Of a stretch of 64,000 bases of DNA, positions 46,394 to 56,032 are shown in pieces. The notes under the pieces were generated by a model. That model had not been told where the DNA came from and made no database searches. It saw only the letters and a program-made list of their open reading frames with translations. Each line of letters opens with the position of its first letter. Within the stretch, counting starts at the first letter, position 1. The translations under genes were made by a program, and so were the position numbers. The stretch spans positions 1 to 64,000 of the forward strand of contig JAEZKP010000035.1 of assembly GCA_023436145.1 (NCBI GenBank). The letters run 5' to 3'. This DNA comes from Fibrobacterota bacterium (lineage in GTDB: Bacteria; Fibrobacterota; Chitinivibrionia; Chitinivibrionales; Chitinispirillaceae).

Positions 46394-46789
46394 TTCTGTG
46401 AATGGAGCTTGATCTCAGGGGCTCACCTATTCAAGTCTCGCCCTCTCACTATCCTGTTTACTTTTTTCATTATCAGGACGTTTTTTTGCCAAACCGGTCA
46501 GATTTCTATCGTTTCTATCCAGTCACTCGTTTTCTATCTACCTGGTTCATCTTCCCATACAGATTTTTACAGCCGGTCTGATAATAAAGATCATTCCCGG
46601 AACATTCCTTCAATGGCCAATTCTCTTTGTTGTAATAATTCTTCTGTCAGTCAATCTGTCTGTTGTATTAAAAATACCGAAATTACTGAGTAAATAGGTT
46701 AATTGCAGCTCAGACCTAAGCAGTAGGAAAACAGAAGCACAAGGTTTAATAGTAACTGAAACTTATCAGAGGGTAATGAGGTAGTGATT

Positions 46790-47209
46790 TTACTCTCTGA
46801 CAATCTTTAGTATCTCTGCCAGCTCTTTTTTAACATCACTGAGTGTGATTTCTCCAGGCAAGGATAACTCCAGCTTCATTTGGAAAGCTGCTATCTTTGC
46901 GGATGACTCTTTGGGGGGAGACTCTGGACTATCAGGGCATTCTTTCGGAGTCTGTTCAGAAACTGTTTTTTGTGGTTCTGAAAGCTTTTTTCTGGCACCG
47001 GATATGGTAAACTTTTCATCATACAATAAATGTTTGATATTTTTAATCAGCTCAATATCTTTTTCCCGGTAGGCTCTGTTCCCAGCCCGGTTTTTTTTGG
47101 GTCGTAACTGTGGAAATTCACTTTCCCAATACCGCAATACATGAGGCTCCAGTGAGGTGAAACCACAGACTTCACTGATCGAGTAATAAGTCTTTTTAGG
47201 AATATCCAT
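46790..47209 (-). CDS. MerR-family transcriptional regulator
   Basis: A 139-residue regulator. The N-terminal winged helix has KTYYSISEVCGFTSLEPHVLRYWESEFPQL and NRAGNRAYREKDIELIKNIKHLL, typical MerR. The rest is a Pro/Ser/Lys-rich linker and short C-terminal helix; no cysteine pattern for metal sensing is obvious. It lies just upstream of gpsA on the same strand but is separated by 146 bases. Confidence 0.9.
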   Translation of the reverse strand: MDIPKKTYYSISEVCGFTSLEPHVLRYWESEFPQLRPKKNRAGNRAYREKDIELIKNIKHLLYDEKFTISGARKKLSEPQKTVSEQTPKECPDSPESPPKESSAKIAAFQMKLELSLPGEITLSDVKKELAEILKIVRE

Positions 47210-47355
47210 GGACGCTTCAGGTTCCTTGCAGGTTTATTAATTGTGCATTCAATAAATATTTATACCAGGAATCTATATCTCCGTATCATGTATTTTCCAA
47301 ACAGGTTCATTTGTTAATAAGAAAGCTTTTTACATACAGTTTTAACACATGATGT

Positions 47356-48372
47356 TCAGTACCACTCAGTTTTCAACTCCCGCTCCATCAATTCTTTGGC
47401 CATCAGTTTCGCATTCTTACCCTCAAACAACAGACTGTAAACAGCTGCAGTGATAGGCATCTCTATTCCCAGCTTCTGGGCAAGCTGATAAACTGAACGG
47501 GTGGTTTCCACACCTTCGGCAACCATAGTCATCTTTGATAAGGCCTGCTGCAGGGTCAGCCCGGAAGCTATCAGTTCGCCCATTTTGCGGTTGCGGCTAT
47601 GTTTACTGATACAGGTTGTGATCAAATCCCCGATACCCGCCAGTCCGGAAAAAGTGCTCTCCTGGGCACCCATTTTACGGCCCAGGCGCATCATTTCAGC
47701 TATACCCCTGGTCATCAATGCGCCCTTGGTATTATCGCCACACCCCAGCCCATCACTAATTCCGGCAGCCAGAGCAATAACGTTTTTCACGCTTCCAGCC
47801 AGCTCCACACCTCTAATGTCACTATTTGTGTAAATACGGAATGCTTCAGTGGAAAAATTTTCCTGAATCACAGTTGCAAGGCTCAGGTTTTCAGATGCTG
47901 CAACTATAGTTGTGGGAATATCCCTGGATACCTCCTCGGCATGAGATGGTCCTGACAATACTGCCAGTTTTTGGTCATTAATTTGCGGCAGTTCTTCAAG
48001 CAGAACATCAGTCATTAGCTTTAACGTATTGGTTTCTATGCCTTTAGCGACAATCACCCAACCCTTGACACTGCCAATCTCTTCAACAGAGCACACCTGG
48101 GCTACCCGCCGCATCGTCGAACGCATAGTCTGAGAGGGAACAGCACATATAATGTAGTCGCTGTTTTTAACAGCCACAGTGATATCATTAACAATTTCAA
48201 CTGATTCAGGAATCCGGATCCCAGGCAGCTTTACAGGATGCTCCCGGTTGACTCGTAACATCTCAGCGTCTTTGGAATTAAATTCCCACATGCATATGTT
48301 ATGGCCGCGTTTATGCAGCAAAACAGTAAGTGCAATCGCCCAACTCCCTGCACCTAAAATTCCAATTTTCAC
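47356..48372 (-). CDS. gpsA: Glycerol-3-phosphate dehydrogenase (NAD(P)+)
   Basis: A 338-residue enzyme that reduces dihydroxyacetone phosphate to glycerol-3-phosphate for phospholipid synthesis. The NAD-binding GILGAGSWAIA (3-13), the substrate/catalytic region with GSVKNVIALAAGI and the C-terminal helices are intact. It starts at GTG 48372, whose GTGA overlaps the der stop, with GGGGAGG upstream; there is no in-frame ATG nearby. Translational coupling with der is likely. Confidence 0.96.
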   Translation of the reverse strand: MKIGILGAGSWAIALTVLLHKRGHNICMWEFNSKDAEMLRVNREHPVKLPGIRIPESVEIVNDITVAVKNSDYIICAVPSQTMRSTMRRVAQVCSVEEIGSVKGWVIVAKGIETNTLKLMTDVLLEELPQINDQKLAVLSGPSHAEEVSRDIPTTIVAASENLSLATVIQENFSTEAFRIYTNSDIRGVELAGSVKNVIALAAGISDGLGCGDNTKGALMTRGIAEMMRLGRKMGAQESTFSGLAGIGDLITTCISKHSRNRKMGELIASGLTLQQALSKMTMVAEGVETTRSVYQLAQKLGIEMPITAAVYSLLFEGKNAKLMAKELMERELKTEWY

Positions 48373-49766
48373 ATTTCCTCCCCTGAAGCACCATCACCAA
48401 AGTAGTCTTCCCCTGATTGATAAGCACCAATTTTTTTCTGTTTTTTGATCGGACGGAATTCCAGTGTTAACGGGCATCCTTCAAAATCGTATTGTTCGTA
48501 AATTTTATTGGATAGAAAACGGATGTAACCTGGAGTGATCTCATCAGGATTAGTGACAAAAAACCTGAACAAAGGATATGGAGCACCAATCTGCCGTGCA
48601 CCTAAAAACCTCACCGGATTTTCCGGAATTGCAGGATGCGGGTGGGCTCTCACCCAATTAAAAACCTGATTTTCAAATTCTGATGAAGGGACCCGGAATT
48701 CCATCCGTTCCTTTATTTTCAATGCATACTCTATTACAGTATTAACTCGCTGCCCACTCAGTGCAGAAATTGAAAGCATGGGAATCCACTTTAATTCCAT
48801 AAATTCTCTTCTTGTTTCTGCCACCAATTGATCAAATGTTCTGTGATCTTTCTCCTTGAGGTCCCATTTATTCCAGCAGAGCAGCACTCCTTTGTGCATT
48901 TCAATTACTTTTTTTAAAATTCGAAGATCCTGGACCCCAATCTCTCCAGTTACATCAACTATTAAAACACAGATATCGCAACGCTCAATACTGCTCAGAG
49001 CCCGCAGATTGGAATAGTATTCCATGTCCTGCTTTACACGAGCACGCTTGCGCAGTCCTGCAGTATCGATAAGTGTCACTTTACGCCCGTTATAATCAAG
49101 TTCGGAATCGATAGCATCCCTGGTAGTACCGGGTTTATCATCCACTATCATCCGGTTACGTCCCAGAAGCTTGTTTACCAAAGATGATTTTCCGGCATTG
49201 GGTCTTCCGATAATAGCAAGTTTCAGATTCGAATCCACTTCTTCGATAACTGGCTCTTCTGACTCTCTGGAAATGATTTCCAGTACCGAGTCAAGAAGAT
49301 CTGCTACTCCTTTGCCATGCAGAGCAGAGATGGGAAAAGGAGCACCAATGCCCAGCGCCCTATAAGAATCCAGATCGTAAATAACAGAAGCGGATTCTGC
49401 TTTATTAACTACCAGAATGACTTTCTCGGAAATCCTGCGCAGCTGCTTTGCCACCAGCAGATCCAGATCGGTAGGTCCGGTCCCTGCATCCACCATAAAA
49501 AGTACCGCATCGGATTCTTTTATCGCTATGTTTACCTGCTCATGAATCGCTTCCGGAAGAGCTTCATGAACATTCGGGATAAGCCCTCCAGTGTCCACAA
49601 TCAGAAAAGGTACGCCGCACCATTGAGCAGAGTAATAATTTCTGTCTCTGGTAACTCCGGCAAAATCATCCACAACCGCGATTCTCTTACCAATAATCCG
49701 ATTGAAAAGACTTGACTTGCCTACATTAGGCCTTCCAACTATTGAAACGACCGGTTTTATTTGCAA
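48369..49766 (-). CDS. der: Ribosome-assembly GTPase Der (EngA)
   Basis: A 465-residue protein with two G domains: GRPNVGKSS (11-19) with DTGG and NKAE, and GRPNAGKSS (about 191) with DTAG and NKWD, followed by the C-terminal KH-like domain. Der matures the 50S subunit. It starts at TTG with AGGAGG ten bases upstream; the conserved KPVVSIVGRPNVGK follows immediately. Overlaps gpsA by four bases. Confidence 0.96.
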   Translation of the reverse strand: MQIKPVVSIVGRPNVGKSSLFNRIIGKRIAVVDDFAGVTRDRNYYSAQWCGVPFLIVDTGGLIPNVHEALPEAIHEQVNIAIKESDAVLFMVDAGTGPTDLDLLVAKQLRRISEKVILVVNKAESASVIYDLDSYRALGIGAPFPISALHGKGVADLLDSVLEIISRESEEPVIEEVDSNLKLAIIGRPNAGKSSLVNKLLGRNRMIVDDKPGTTRDAIDSELDYNGRKVTLIDTAGLRKRARVKQDMEYYSNLRALSSIERCDICVLIVDVTGEIGVQDLRILKKVIEMHKGVLLCWNKWDLKEKDHRTFDQLVAETRREFMELKWIPMLSISALSGQRVNTVIEYALKIKERMEFRVPSSEFENQVFNWVRAHPHPAIPENPVRFLGARQIGAPYPLFRFFVTNPDEITPGYIRFLSNKIYEQYDFEGCPLTLEFRPIKKQKKIGAYQSGEDYFGDGASGEEM

Positions 49767-50094
49767 GGCCGAAAAACCTCCTGTTTAGTGATAACAAAAG
49801 TTACCTTTTTTTTAAAGCGTTGTCAACATTTAAGTTACACTAATCAGATAAAGAGACCGATTAGGATTTCTGATGTTAACATTTCTGATTTTTGATTTCA
49901 GGATTAAGACATTAAGATTTAAGATGTTAGGATTCTGATTTTTGATCTTTAAGAGTAAGAGGTCAAGATTTCAGGTTTTAAGAATAAGACATTAAGTTTA
50001 TAGATATTAAATCATAATTACAAGATAAGGATAAAAATTAAGAATAGAATTTTGATTGCTGAATTTGGATCTGCAATTTAAGATTTGGTTCCAA
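49767..50094. other. Low-complexity AT-rich intergenic region
   Basis: No gene is present. From about 49860 to 50090 the plus strand is unusually purine/T-rich and repeats the words TTAAGATT, TCTGATTTTTGA and AAGACATTAAG. This simple-sequence composition resembles positions 265-330 and may be a degenerate repeat family. Confidence 0.6.
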
Positions 50095-51786
50095 CTACAA
50101 TCTGCCCATTCTCTCCTGAGCATTTTTTGCCCACCAGGACTGTGGATTTCTCTTTATATATTCAGTAAATCCATTCTGAGCAAGCTGCCTCATGTTTAAT
50201 TTCGCAGCAATCTGTCCAATATTGTAATAAACCATAGGCGAAGCCTGGTTTCTTTCCGTAATAAGCTGGAGAAAACGCAACGCTTCTGAAAGATCACCTC
50301 TCTGATAAAAAAGTATGCTGCTAATCCAAAGCTCCTGATCTGTACAACCTTCGATGTTCTCCTTAATTTTATTCTCAAGCTCCAAAAGCTGCTTCTGATA
50401 TTCCTCCTTATTCAAATTAAATATCTGATAAGAGGCTGGTGTATAAATCTCATTCTTACTGGGTGCAATTTCATGCTCAAACCATTGCTTGATCTCTTTT
50501 TTAAGAATCCTATATCCTTTATATTCTGAGGTCATCCAGGTAATATAATCTTTTATCAATTGCCCCTTTAATGCCGTACTGGAGCGGATATTCTTGTTCT
50601 CAGCGAGCTGATTATAGGTGGTAAGCAAATAGCGGCTTTCATCAACATCGAGTCGGTATTCAATTATACCAGCAGCAATGGAAGTCATAGCATTACTTCC
50701 CTGAACATTTAACGGAACGATCAGAAAATTGTTTTCCCAGTCATAAAGAGCGTTACCCGATCCTGGAACAAGAAGCACCTGTGGTTTACCAAAGATAGCC
50801 ACCCGGTCATTATGAAATATTTTTGGATCAAACTCCAGAATCCGGTTAAAACACTCGCAGATTGTCTGAAAGGTTAAATATTTACCATTCTCTGAAATCA
50901 ACGGGTTACATTCACAGTGACATCGCCTTGCAGATAGCCTGACCAGATCCCTTATTTTCTCCAGCTCCTTTTGAACCTTGCTCTGAATTTCCAGTGGTGA
51001 AATCTCCTGATGCTGCTTTTTTATTTTCTGGATCTCTTCATTGGATTTCTCAATAGTCTGCTCATATTCAAGTAACATACTGAAATTGGCAACTATGCGG
51101 TCGCTTGTTTTTTTAACCTCCAGTATGCTTTCCCGTTCTTTTATGGAACCAAGCAAAGAGTTGTACCATTGCATCTCTTTCTGAAGACGTTTTTCCCTCT
51201 CCACATGAGAGCGCTTCTGATCAACTGTTAAAAAAGCGCCATTTGAAATCGTCTTTTTTACTCTCATACTCTCTAAAGTCATACTATCAATTTCATCCAG
51301 AAGATCCAGAAATTTTATCTGCTGTCCACCCGAAGAAGACCGTTCCAAAAGAGACTGCAACAGGTCTTTTTTCTCCTGCTGTTGGGTTTTTATCTCCTGC
51401 TCTGTTTTACGAATGCCTATTTTTGACATCTCAATTTTCTTTAACAGCAATTCCTCTTTATCACCCTTAAGTATTTTACAGACAAGACTGGAAATCCAGC
51501 CCGAAACAGTAAGAATCTGAACCGGAATGTCTTCAGACTGACATCCGGTAATGGCAGAAGCACTGTTTTGCGGATCCGGACACAACTCGGGCGTTATCCC
51601 CAAATCGATTAATAAACGCTCCTGTTTAAGGAATCCGTCAAGGTCGCCGCCATTTCTGATTATCTCACAGACCGCCCCAATAATCATCTCCCAAAAAGGA
51701 CTGTAAATGTTCTCAACCGTTACAACTCCCTCACTGTTTTGCTGAGCTTTGCTTAAAAGATCTGAAAATTTCTCTGTGTATTTCAT
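50095..51786 (-). CDS. Hypothetical coiled-coil protein with C-terminal TPR
   Basis: A 563-residue soluble protein. An N-terminal globular part (1-115) is followed by long coiled coils (about 120-290), a mixed domain (about 290-470) with a RRCHCEC cluster and VLLVPGSGNALYDWENNFLIVPL, and a C-terminal TPR-like segment (about 490-560). No signal peptide or membrane helix. AGGTGG precedes ATG 51786. It is followed 20 bases downstream (on the minus strand upstream side) by a lipoprotein gene, suggesting an operon. The function is unknown. Confidence 0.7.
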   Translation of the reverse strand: MKYTEKFSDLLSKAQQNSEGVVTVENIYSPFWEMIIGAVCEIIRNGGDLDGFLKQERLLIDLGITPELCPDPQNSASAITGCQSEDIPVQILTVSGWISSLVCKILKGDKEELLLKKIEMSKIGIRKTEQEIKTQQQEKKDLLQSLLERSSSGGQQIKFLDLLDEIDSMTLESMRVKKTISNGAFLTVDQKRSHVEREKRLQKEMQWYNSLLGSIKERESILEVKKTSDRIVANFSMLLEYEQTIEKSNEEIQKIKKQHQEISPLEIQSKVQKELEKIRDLVRLSARRCHCECNPLISENGKYLTFQTICECFNRILEFDPKIFHNDRVAIFGKPQVLLVPGSGNALYDWENNFLIVPLNVQGSNAMTSIAAGIIEYRLDVDESRYLLTTYNQLAENKNIRSSTALKGQLIKDYITWMTSEYKGYRILKKEIKQWFEHEIAPSKNEIYTPASYQIFNLNKEEYQKQLLELENKIKENIEGCTDQELWISSILFYQRGDLSEALRFLQLITERNQASPMVYYNIGQIAAKLNMRQLAQNGFTEYIKRNPQSWWAKNAQERMGRL

Positions 51787-51805
51787 CGTCTTTTCCACCT
51801 GATCG

Positions 51806-52447
51806 TTAAAAAGAACCTAATTCGTAATATCCACCACTGGAACGGTAATTAGCTACTACCCGTAAAAAAAGTGGATATGCAAATGAATCCGGAACAACCA
51901 GCGAATCAACAGCCCGGTAAGCCCTGGGTGAAGTTACTCTTCCAGTACTGTCAATAACTGAGAAGACTGACTCCGAATTATATGAACGCAAATAAAAGCA
52001 TTTTGCATTATTAGTTTTTACTACATAAAAATCAGTATCATTTACATAAGCCACAGAACCGAACATCTTTCCGTTAAGCAGATCTGCTGACCCGATTGTA
52101 TTGTTTGGCTCCTGTTCATAAGCATAAGTATAGAAGTTAAAAGACTCACCTGATACAAATAGTTTATACTTGGTACTTCCATTAAATGGACTGGAAGGCA
52201 CCAGCTGAAAAGTATCCTTGGATGATGTCAAAAAACCGTAGCAACCAAAAAAAGGTGGTAAAAAACTAAATTCGATCACCTGAGAATCTTTAACCGGTGA
52301 TGAAAAAGCGATCTTTATAGGTGCATAAGGCGAAATTGTATCGGGTGAACAAAAAGTGAGCCTGGCACCCCCATCTGGTGGTTCAGATGGAACAACACAG
52401 CTTGAAACAAACAGGATGGCTATTAATATTATATTTTTGATGTGCAT
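51806..52447 (-). CDS. Lipoprotein with Ig-like and C-terminal PPC-like domains
   Basis: A 213-residue lipoprotein: lipobox VSSC (Cys17), an Ig-like (Big_5-type) strand region starting GARLTFCSPDTISPYAPIKIAFSSPV, and a second beta domain (about 110-213) with EQEPNNTIGSADLL and DTDFYVVKT, similar to pre-peptidase C-type (PPC) domains. It lies upstream of the coiled-coil gene in the same operon. The role is unknown. Confidence 0.75.
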   Translation of the reverse strand: MHIKNIILIAILFVSSCVVPSEPPDGGARLTFCSPDTISPYAPIKIAFSSPVKDSQVIEFSFLPPFFGCYGFLTSSKDTFQLVPSSPFNGSTKYKLFVSGESFNFYTYAYEQEPNNTIGSADLLNGKMFGSVAYVNDTDFYVVKTNNAKCFYLRSYNSESVFSVIDSTGRVTSPRAYRAVDSLVVPDSFAYPLFLRVVANYRSSGGYYELGSF

Positions 52448-52557
52448 TTATGGTTAAACTCTAAAAAAATGATCCAGTCTTATCAGATAGAGTGTCTCTT
52501 TATTATAAAGCCTTTGCTGCCTGTGGGCAATGTTTAATCTGACTTGCGGAGTATAAG

Positions 52558-53490
52558 TTGAGCTGTAAAAAGGATCTGATTGTTATCTGTGGACCAACTG
52601 CCTCAGGAAAAACCGCCCTGGGAGTGCAAATCGCCCTGCAAACAAACGGGGAAATAATCTCCGCTGATTCCCGTCAGGTTTATCGAGGAATGGATATCGG
52701 TACCGGAAAAGATCTAAAAGAGTATCAAACTACTGAAAAATCTATCCCATATCACCTTATCGATGTGGCAGATCCTGCTCAGATTTATACACTGTTCCAC
52801 TACCAGAATGATTTCTATGAAACCTTTGATAAGATTGTTTCCAGAAAACATCTGCCGATTATGGTTGGAGGAACCGGTTTGTATATCGAGGCAGTTCTTA
52901 AAAATTACGATATCCCGGCAATTCCGGAAAATCCCCAGCTACGCGCAGAGCTGATGAATGAAGAGAAGAGTGAGCTTGAAAAAAAACTGTTTAACCTAAG
53001 CAAACCGATCTACGAAAAAACCGATCGTAGCAGTAAAAAACGGATCATCAGAGCACTTGAAGTGGCCATGAGTGAGCAGATCGCAACACCAAAGCATCAC
53101 AAGTCCCGAAAAATTGAGCCCCTGGTACTATGCACCAAATGGGAAAGAGTAAAACTCAGGCAGCGTATCGATGCGAGGCTGGAAGCCCGTTTCAAAGAGG
53201 GGATGATTGAAGAAGTTAGAAAATTGCTGCAATCAGGGATTTCCAGAGAGCGTTTTTCATTATTTGGTATGGAGTATAAACATGTTGCCAGCTTTATCGA
53301 TGGTGAAGTAGACTATGAAACGATGGTAAAAGAACTTCGCCAAAGTATCCACCATCTGGCCAAACGACAGGAGACCTGGTTCAGGGGCATGGAAAGAAGG
53401 GGTTTTAAGGTGAACTGGATCAATGAAGCTAATGTTCAAAGTGCTTTAGAAATAGTGGAGAAGGCTATGAAAATGACTTTCATCAACTAG
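52558..53490 (+). CDS. miaA: tRNA dimethylallyltransferase
   Basis: A 310-residue enzyme that adds a dimethylallyl group to A37 of tRNAs reading U-starting codons. P-loop GPTASGKT (12-19), SADSRQVYRGMDIGTGK, VGGTGLYIEAVL and the C-terminal FSLFGMEYKH are typical. It starts at TTG 52558 with GCGGAG six bases upstream; the first conserved residues follow at once, so no upstream start is needed. Confidence 0.96.
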   Translation: MSCKKDLIVICGPTASGKTALGVQIALQTNGEIISADSRQVYRGMDIGTGKDLKEYQTTEKSIPYHLIDVADPAQIYTLFHYQNDFYETFDKIVSRKHLPIMVGGTGLYIEAVLKNYDIPAIPENPQLRAELMNEEKSELEKKLFNLSKPIYEKTDRSSKKRIIRALEVAMSEQIATPKHHKSRKIEPLVLCTKWERVKLRQRIDARLEARFKEGMIEEVRKLLQSGISRERFSLFGMEYKHVASFIDGEVDYETMVKELRQSIHHLAKRQETWFRGMERRGFKVNWINEANVQSALEIVEKAMKMTFIN

Positions 53491-53762
53491 TAACTGTCGT
53501 CTGCATAGGTAACTTTTTCCGGAAAACTGAAATAACAATATACAGAACAGCCAGTTACAACCCAGTCTCTCTGAGTGTAAGAAAAATGTAAATAAAAAAT
53601 GATTATCGGATATCGATATAAAAATGGTAATTAAAAACCGATAAAAGAGAAGTCCCTCGCTGATAACTGACTGACATTACTGCAGATGCAGATTACTTTG
53701 TTTTAAAATTTAATTGATTTTGACCCTGGATAGTGTAAACAAACAGCATTGAACGAGAAATT

Positions 53763-54161
53763 TTACTTTTCCTCCCAATACTCCTCCATCACCTTTATAT
53801 CAGCAGGTGACCACAATATTTTATCGCAGTCTTCCCGACTAAAAAAACTCACCTGCGCATGCTCCAGAGCGACCGGATCACCATTGCGGATACTGCAAAC
53901 AAAGGGAATAAGCTTGATAAAAATCCATGGATAACGAAAGGAAACCGGTTTAAGCGGTTTTATAATCTTGATCTCCAATGCAAGCTCTTCACGAATCTCC
54001 CGCTCAAGCGCCTGTTCAGGAGTTTCTCCATTGTGCACCTTCCCTCCGGGAAACTCCCAAAAACCTGCATTTGACTGATTCATCCCGCGCTGTGCCGCAA
54101 GAATCAGATCCCCTTTTTCTATTATGGCACAGACGACAGGAACTTCTGTATTATTTGTCAC
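53763..54161 (-). CDS. Nudix hydrolase (MutT-like)
   Basis: A 132-residue Nudix protein. The box GGKVHNGETPEQALEREIREELAL carries the Mg-binding REIREE; the last Gly is Ala. It probably hydrolyses oxidised or other nucleoside triphosphates. The GTG start overlaps the stop of the upstream beta-CASP gene (GTGA), so the pair is translationally coupled. Confidence 0.9.
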   Translation of the reverse strand: MTNNTEVPVVCAIIEKGDLILAAQRGMNQSNAGFWEFPGGKVHNGETPEQALEREIREELALEIKIIKPLKPVSFRYPWIFIKLIPFVCSIRNGDPVALEHAQVSFFSREDCDKILWSPADIKVMEEYWEEK

Positions 54162-55570
54162 CAGGTTTCCCGGTTATAAGTGAATATCTCTCCAGGTGCA
54201 GGAAAATGAACATTCTGAAAACCCTGACTCCTGATTCCATCTTTCAGTGGCATAGCCTGATCCTGATCTCCGTGCACCAGAAATATATGTTTAAGCCGCT
54301 GCGGCGAATTGAGCCCCACATAATCCAGCAGATTTCGCCTGTCAGCATGAGCACTGAATGCATCGATAACCTTGATCTTACTTCTTACCTGATGCTCTTC
54401 ACCAAATATTTTAACCACCCGGTTACCATCAATGATTTTTCTGGCCAGGGTCTCTCTGGCTGCATAACCCACGAATAAAATAAGATTTCTGGGATTTTCG
54501 ATGTTATTTCTCAGATGATGAAGGATTCTACCTCCCTCAGCCATACCGGAACCGGAGATTATGACATGCGGATATGCCATAAAATTCAATCTTTTAGACT
54601 CTTCAACATCATGCACATAAGTTAACCTTTGAAATCCAAACGGATCTTCGTGATAATTGAGAAAAACCCGGTTAGTCTCCCTGTCCAGATATTCAGGATA
54701 TGATCTGAAAATTTCAGTTGCATGGCAAGCAAGAGGACTGTCAACATAAATTGGAAGATCGGGGATGCGATTATGATTAAAAAGCTTATGCAGCACATAA
54801 ACCAGAGTCTGTGTCCTACCTACTGCAAAACATGGAATTATTACTTTACCCCCGCCAGCAGCAGTTTCACGGATGGTTTGGGCAACTTCCTCTTCAACAT
54901 TATCATAAGTCCCATGCAGACGGTTACCATAAGTGCTTTCCATAATCAGAATATCCAGTTCACGCAGGACGTTGGGATCATGCGTCAATGGCATATTCGG
55001 CCGGCCAATGTCACCGGTAAGCCCCAGCTTATAAATCCGTCCCAGCTCGTTTATCTCCAAATGTATACTAGCAGAACCTAAAATATGCCCCGCATCCCGA
55101 AACATCATTTTGATACCCTGACCCAATTCAAATTCATTATCATAATCGATGGAATGAAATAAACCTAGAGTTTTCTCCACATCCTGAATATTATACAGTG
55201 GAGGAAGTTCCGGTTGATGACTGCGACGCCGGATGATGTTTACAAATTCCAAATCCTTCTCCTGCAGGTATGCAGAATCCCGCAGCATAACCTTACACAG
55301 ATCGATTGTGGCTGGTGTTGCATATATCGGCCCCTTATACCCCTTTTTTACCAGATTAGGTAAATTTCCACTGTGATCGATATGTGCATGGCTCAACACT
55401 ACTGCATCAAGAGTCTGAGGATCAAATGTGAAATTCTGGTTTTTTTCATAAGACTCCTGACGCCTGCCCTGAAATAAACCACATTCAAAGAGAATTTTTT
55501 TGCCATTTACCGAGATAAGCGTCTGAGAGCCGGTAACTGTCTGTGCACCTCCACAAAATTGAATCTGCAT
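54158..55570 (-). CDS. Beta-CASP metallo-beta-lactamase ribonuclease (YSH1/RNase J-like)
   Basis: A 470-residue MBL-fold RNase. The metal motif is H61-A-H63-I-D65-H66; the beta-CASP insert includes FAVGRTQTLVYVLHKL and SGMAEGGRILHHL; FSAHADRRNLLDYV is the RMMBL motif near the C-terminus. Such enzymes process or degrade RNA. AAGGA precedes the ATG. It overlaps the Nudix gene. Confidence 0.93.
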   Translation of the reverse strand: MQIQFCGGAQTVTGSQTLISVNGKKILFECGLFQGRRQESYEKNQNFTFDPQTLDAVVLSHAHIDHSGNLPNLVKKGYKGPIYATPATIDLCKVMLRDSAYLQEKDLEFVNIIRRRSHQPELPPLYNIQDVEKTLGLFHSIDYDNEFELGQGIKMMFRDAGHILGSASIHLEINELGRIYKLGLTGDIGRPNMPLTHDPNVLRELDILIMESTYGNRLHGTYDNVEEEVAQTIRETAAGGGKVIIPCFAVGRTQTLVYVLHKLFNHNRIPDLPIYVDSPLACHATEIFRSYPEYLDRETNRVFLNYHEDPFGFQRLTYVHDVEESKRLNFMAYPHVIISGSGMAEGGRILHHLRNNIENPRNLILFVGYAARETLARKIIDGNRVVKIFGEEHQVRSKIKVIDAFSAHADRRNLLDYVGLNSPQRLKHIFLVHGDQDQAMPLKDGIRSQGFQNVHFPAPGEIFTYNRETW

Positions 55571-56032
55571 AAGTTTGTCCTTGAAAATTACAGTTATCAG
55601 TGAATTGAAGGTATGCGGTCCGGTCTCACCGCCTTCAACCGATCAATTTCTGGTATAGACCTTTTATTATTATACATTGTTTTGGGAAAAAAACCCAATC
55701 CTTCGCGAGGACGCTACGGATTGCAGGCACAGAGTACGGATTTAAGAAGCGAAGACGATACGGATGGCAGGCCTCGGAGTTCGGATTTAAGAACCGAAGA
55801 CGATACGGATGGCAGGATCACAGGTAGCAGCATCTCTACCAAATGCAAAGTTATTTATAATAACACGCTACCAATTACACTAACACCGCTAAGGAAGGAT
55901 GTTAATACTACCATTTACCGTATACCTTCCCAGATATTACTACCATTTATTATCCACTTTCATTATTAAATATTAACCATTATTATTAATTATTTTTAAT
56001 GCTTTGTTTACCTTTATCCTGCAGGATTAACC
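55571..56032. other. Intergenic region with a tandem repeat
   Basis: Promoters of the divergent beta-CASP and beta-glucosidase genes lie here. A 118-codon ORF (55613-55969) runs through the 45-bp repeat but has no ribosome binding site and is not called. Confidence 0.6.
55690..55824. repeat. 45-bp tandem repeat, about three units
   Basis: Units at 55735-55779 and 55780-55824 are nearly identical and share CGGATTTAAGAA, CGAAGACGATACGGATGGCA and a variable tail; a diverged unit precedes them (55690-55734). The composition is richer in GC than the flanks. Confidence 0.75.

Larger units (their letters stand above)
45738..46789. other. 1-kb mosaic intergenic region
   Basis: No convincing gene is present. 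It contains the GH5 promoter side, a miniature IS21-like element (46181-46302), a REP box (46383-46393) and a 115-codon ORF (46346-46693) that lacks a ribosome binding site and looks spurious. Confidence 0.5.

Noticed and set aside
46407..46450. tRNA-like 3' half (TATTCAAGTC in a GC-rich context)
   Set aside because: No matching acceptor stem, D-arm or anticodon arm could be built on either strand; at most a remnant.
46346..46693. 115-codon ORF overlapping the REP box
   Set aside because: No ribosome binding site, Ser/Cys/Phe-rich non-protein-like composition, and it runs through a repeat box.
55613..55969. 118-codon ORF through the 45-bp repeat
   Set aside because: No ribosome binding site; openness is explained by the repeat period being a multiple of three.
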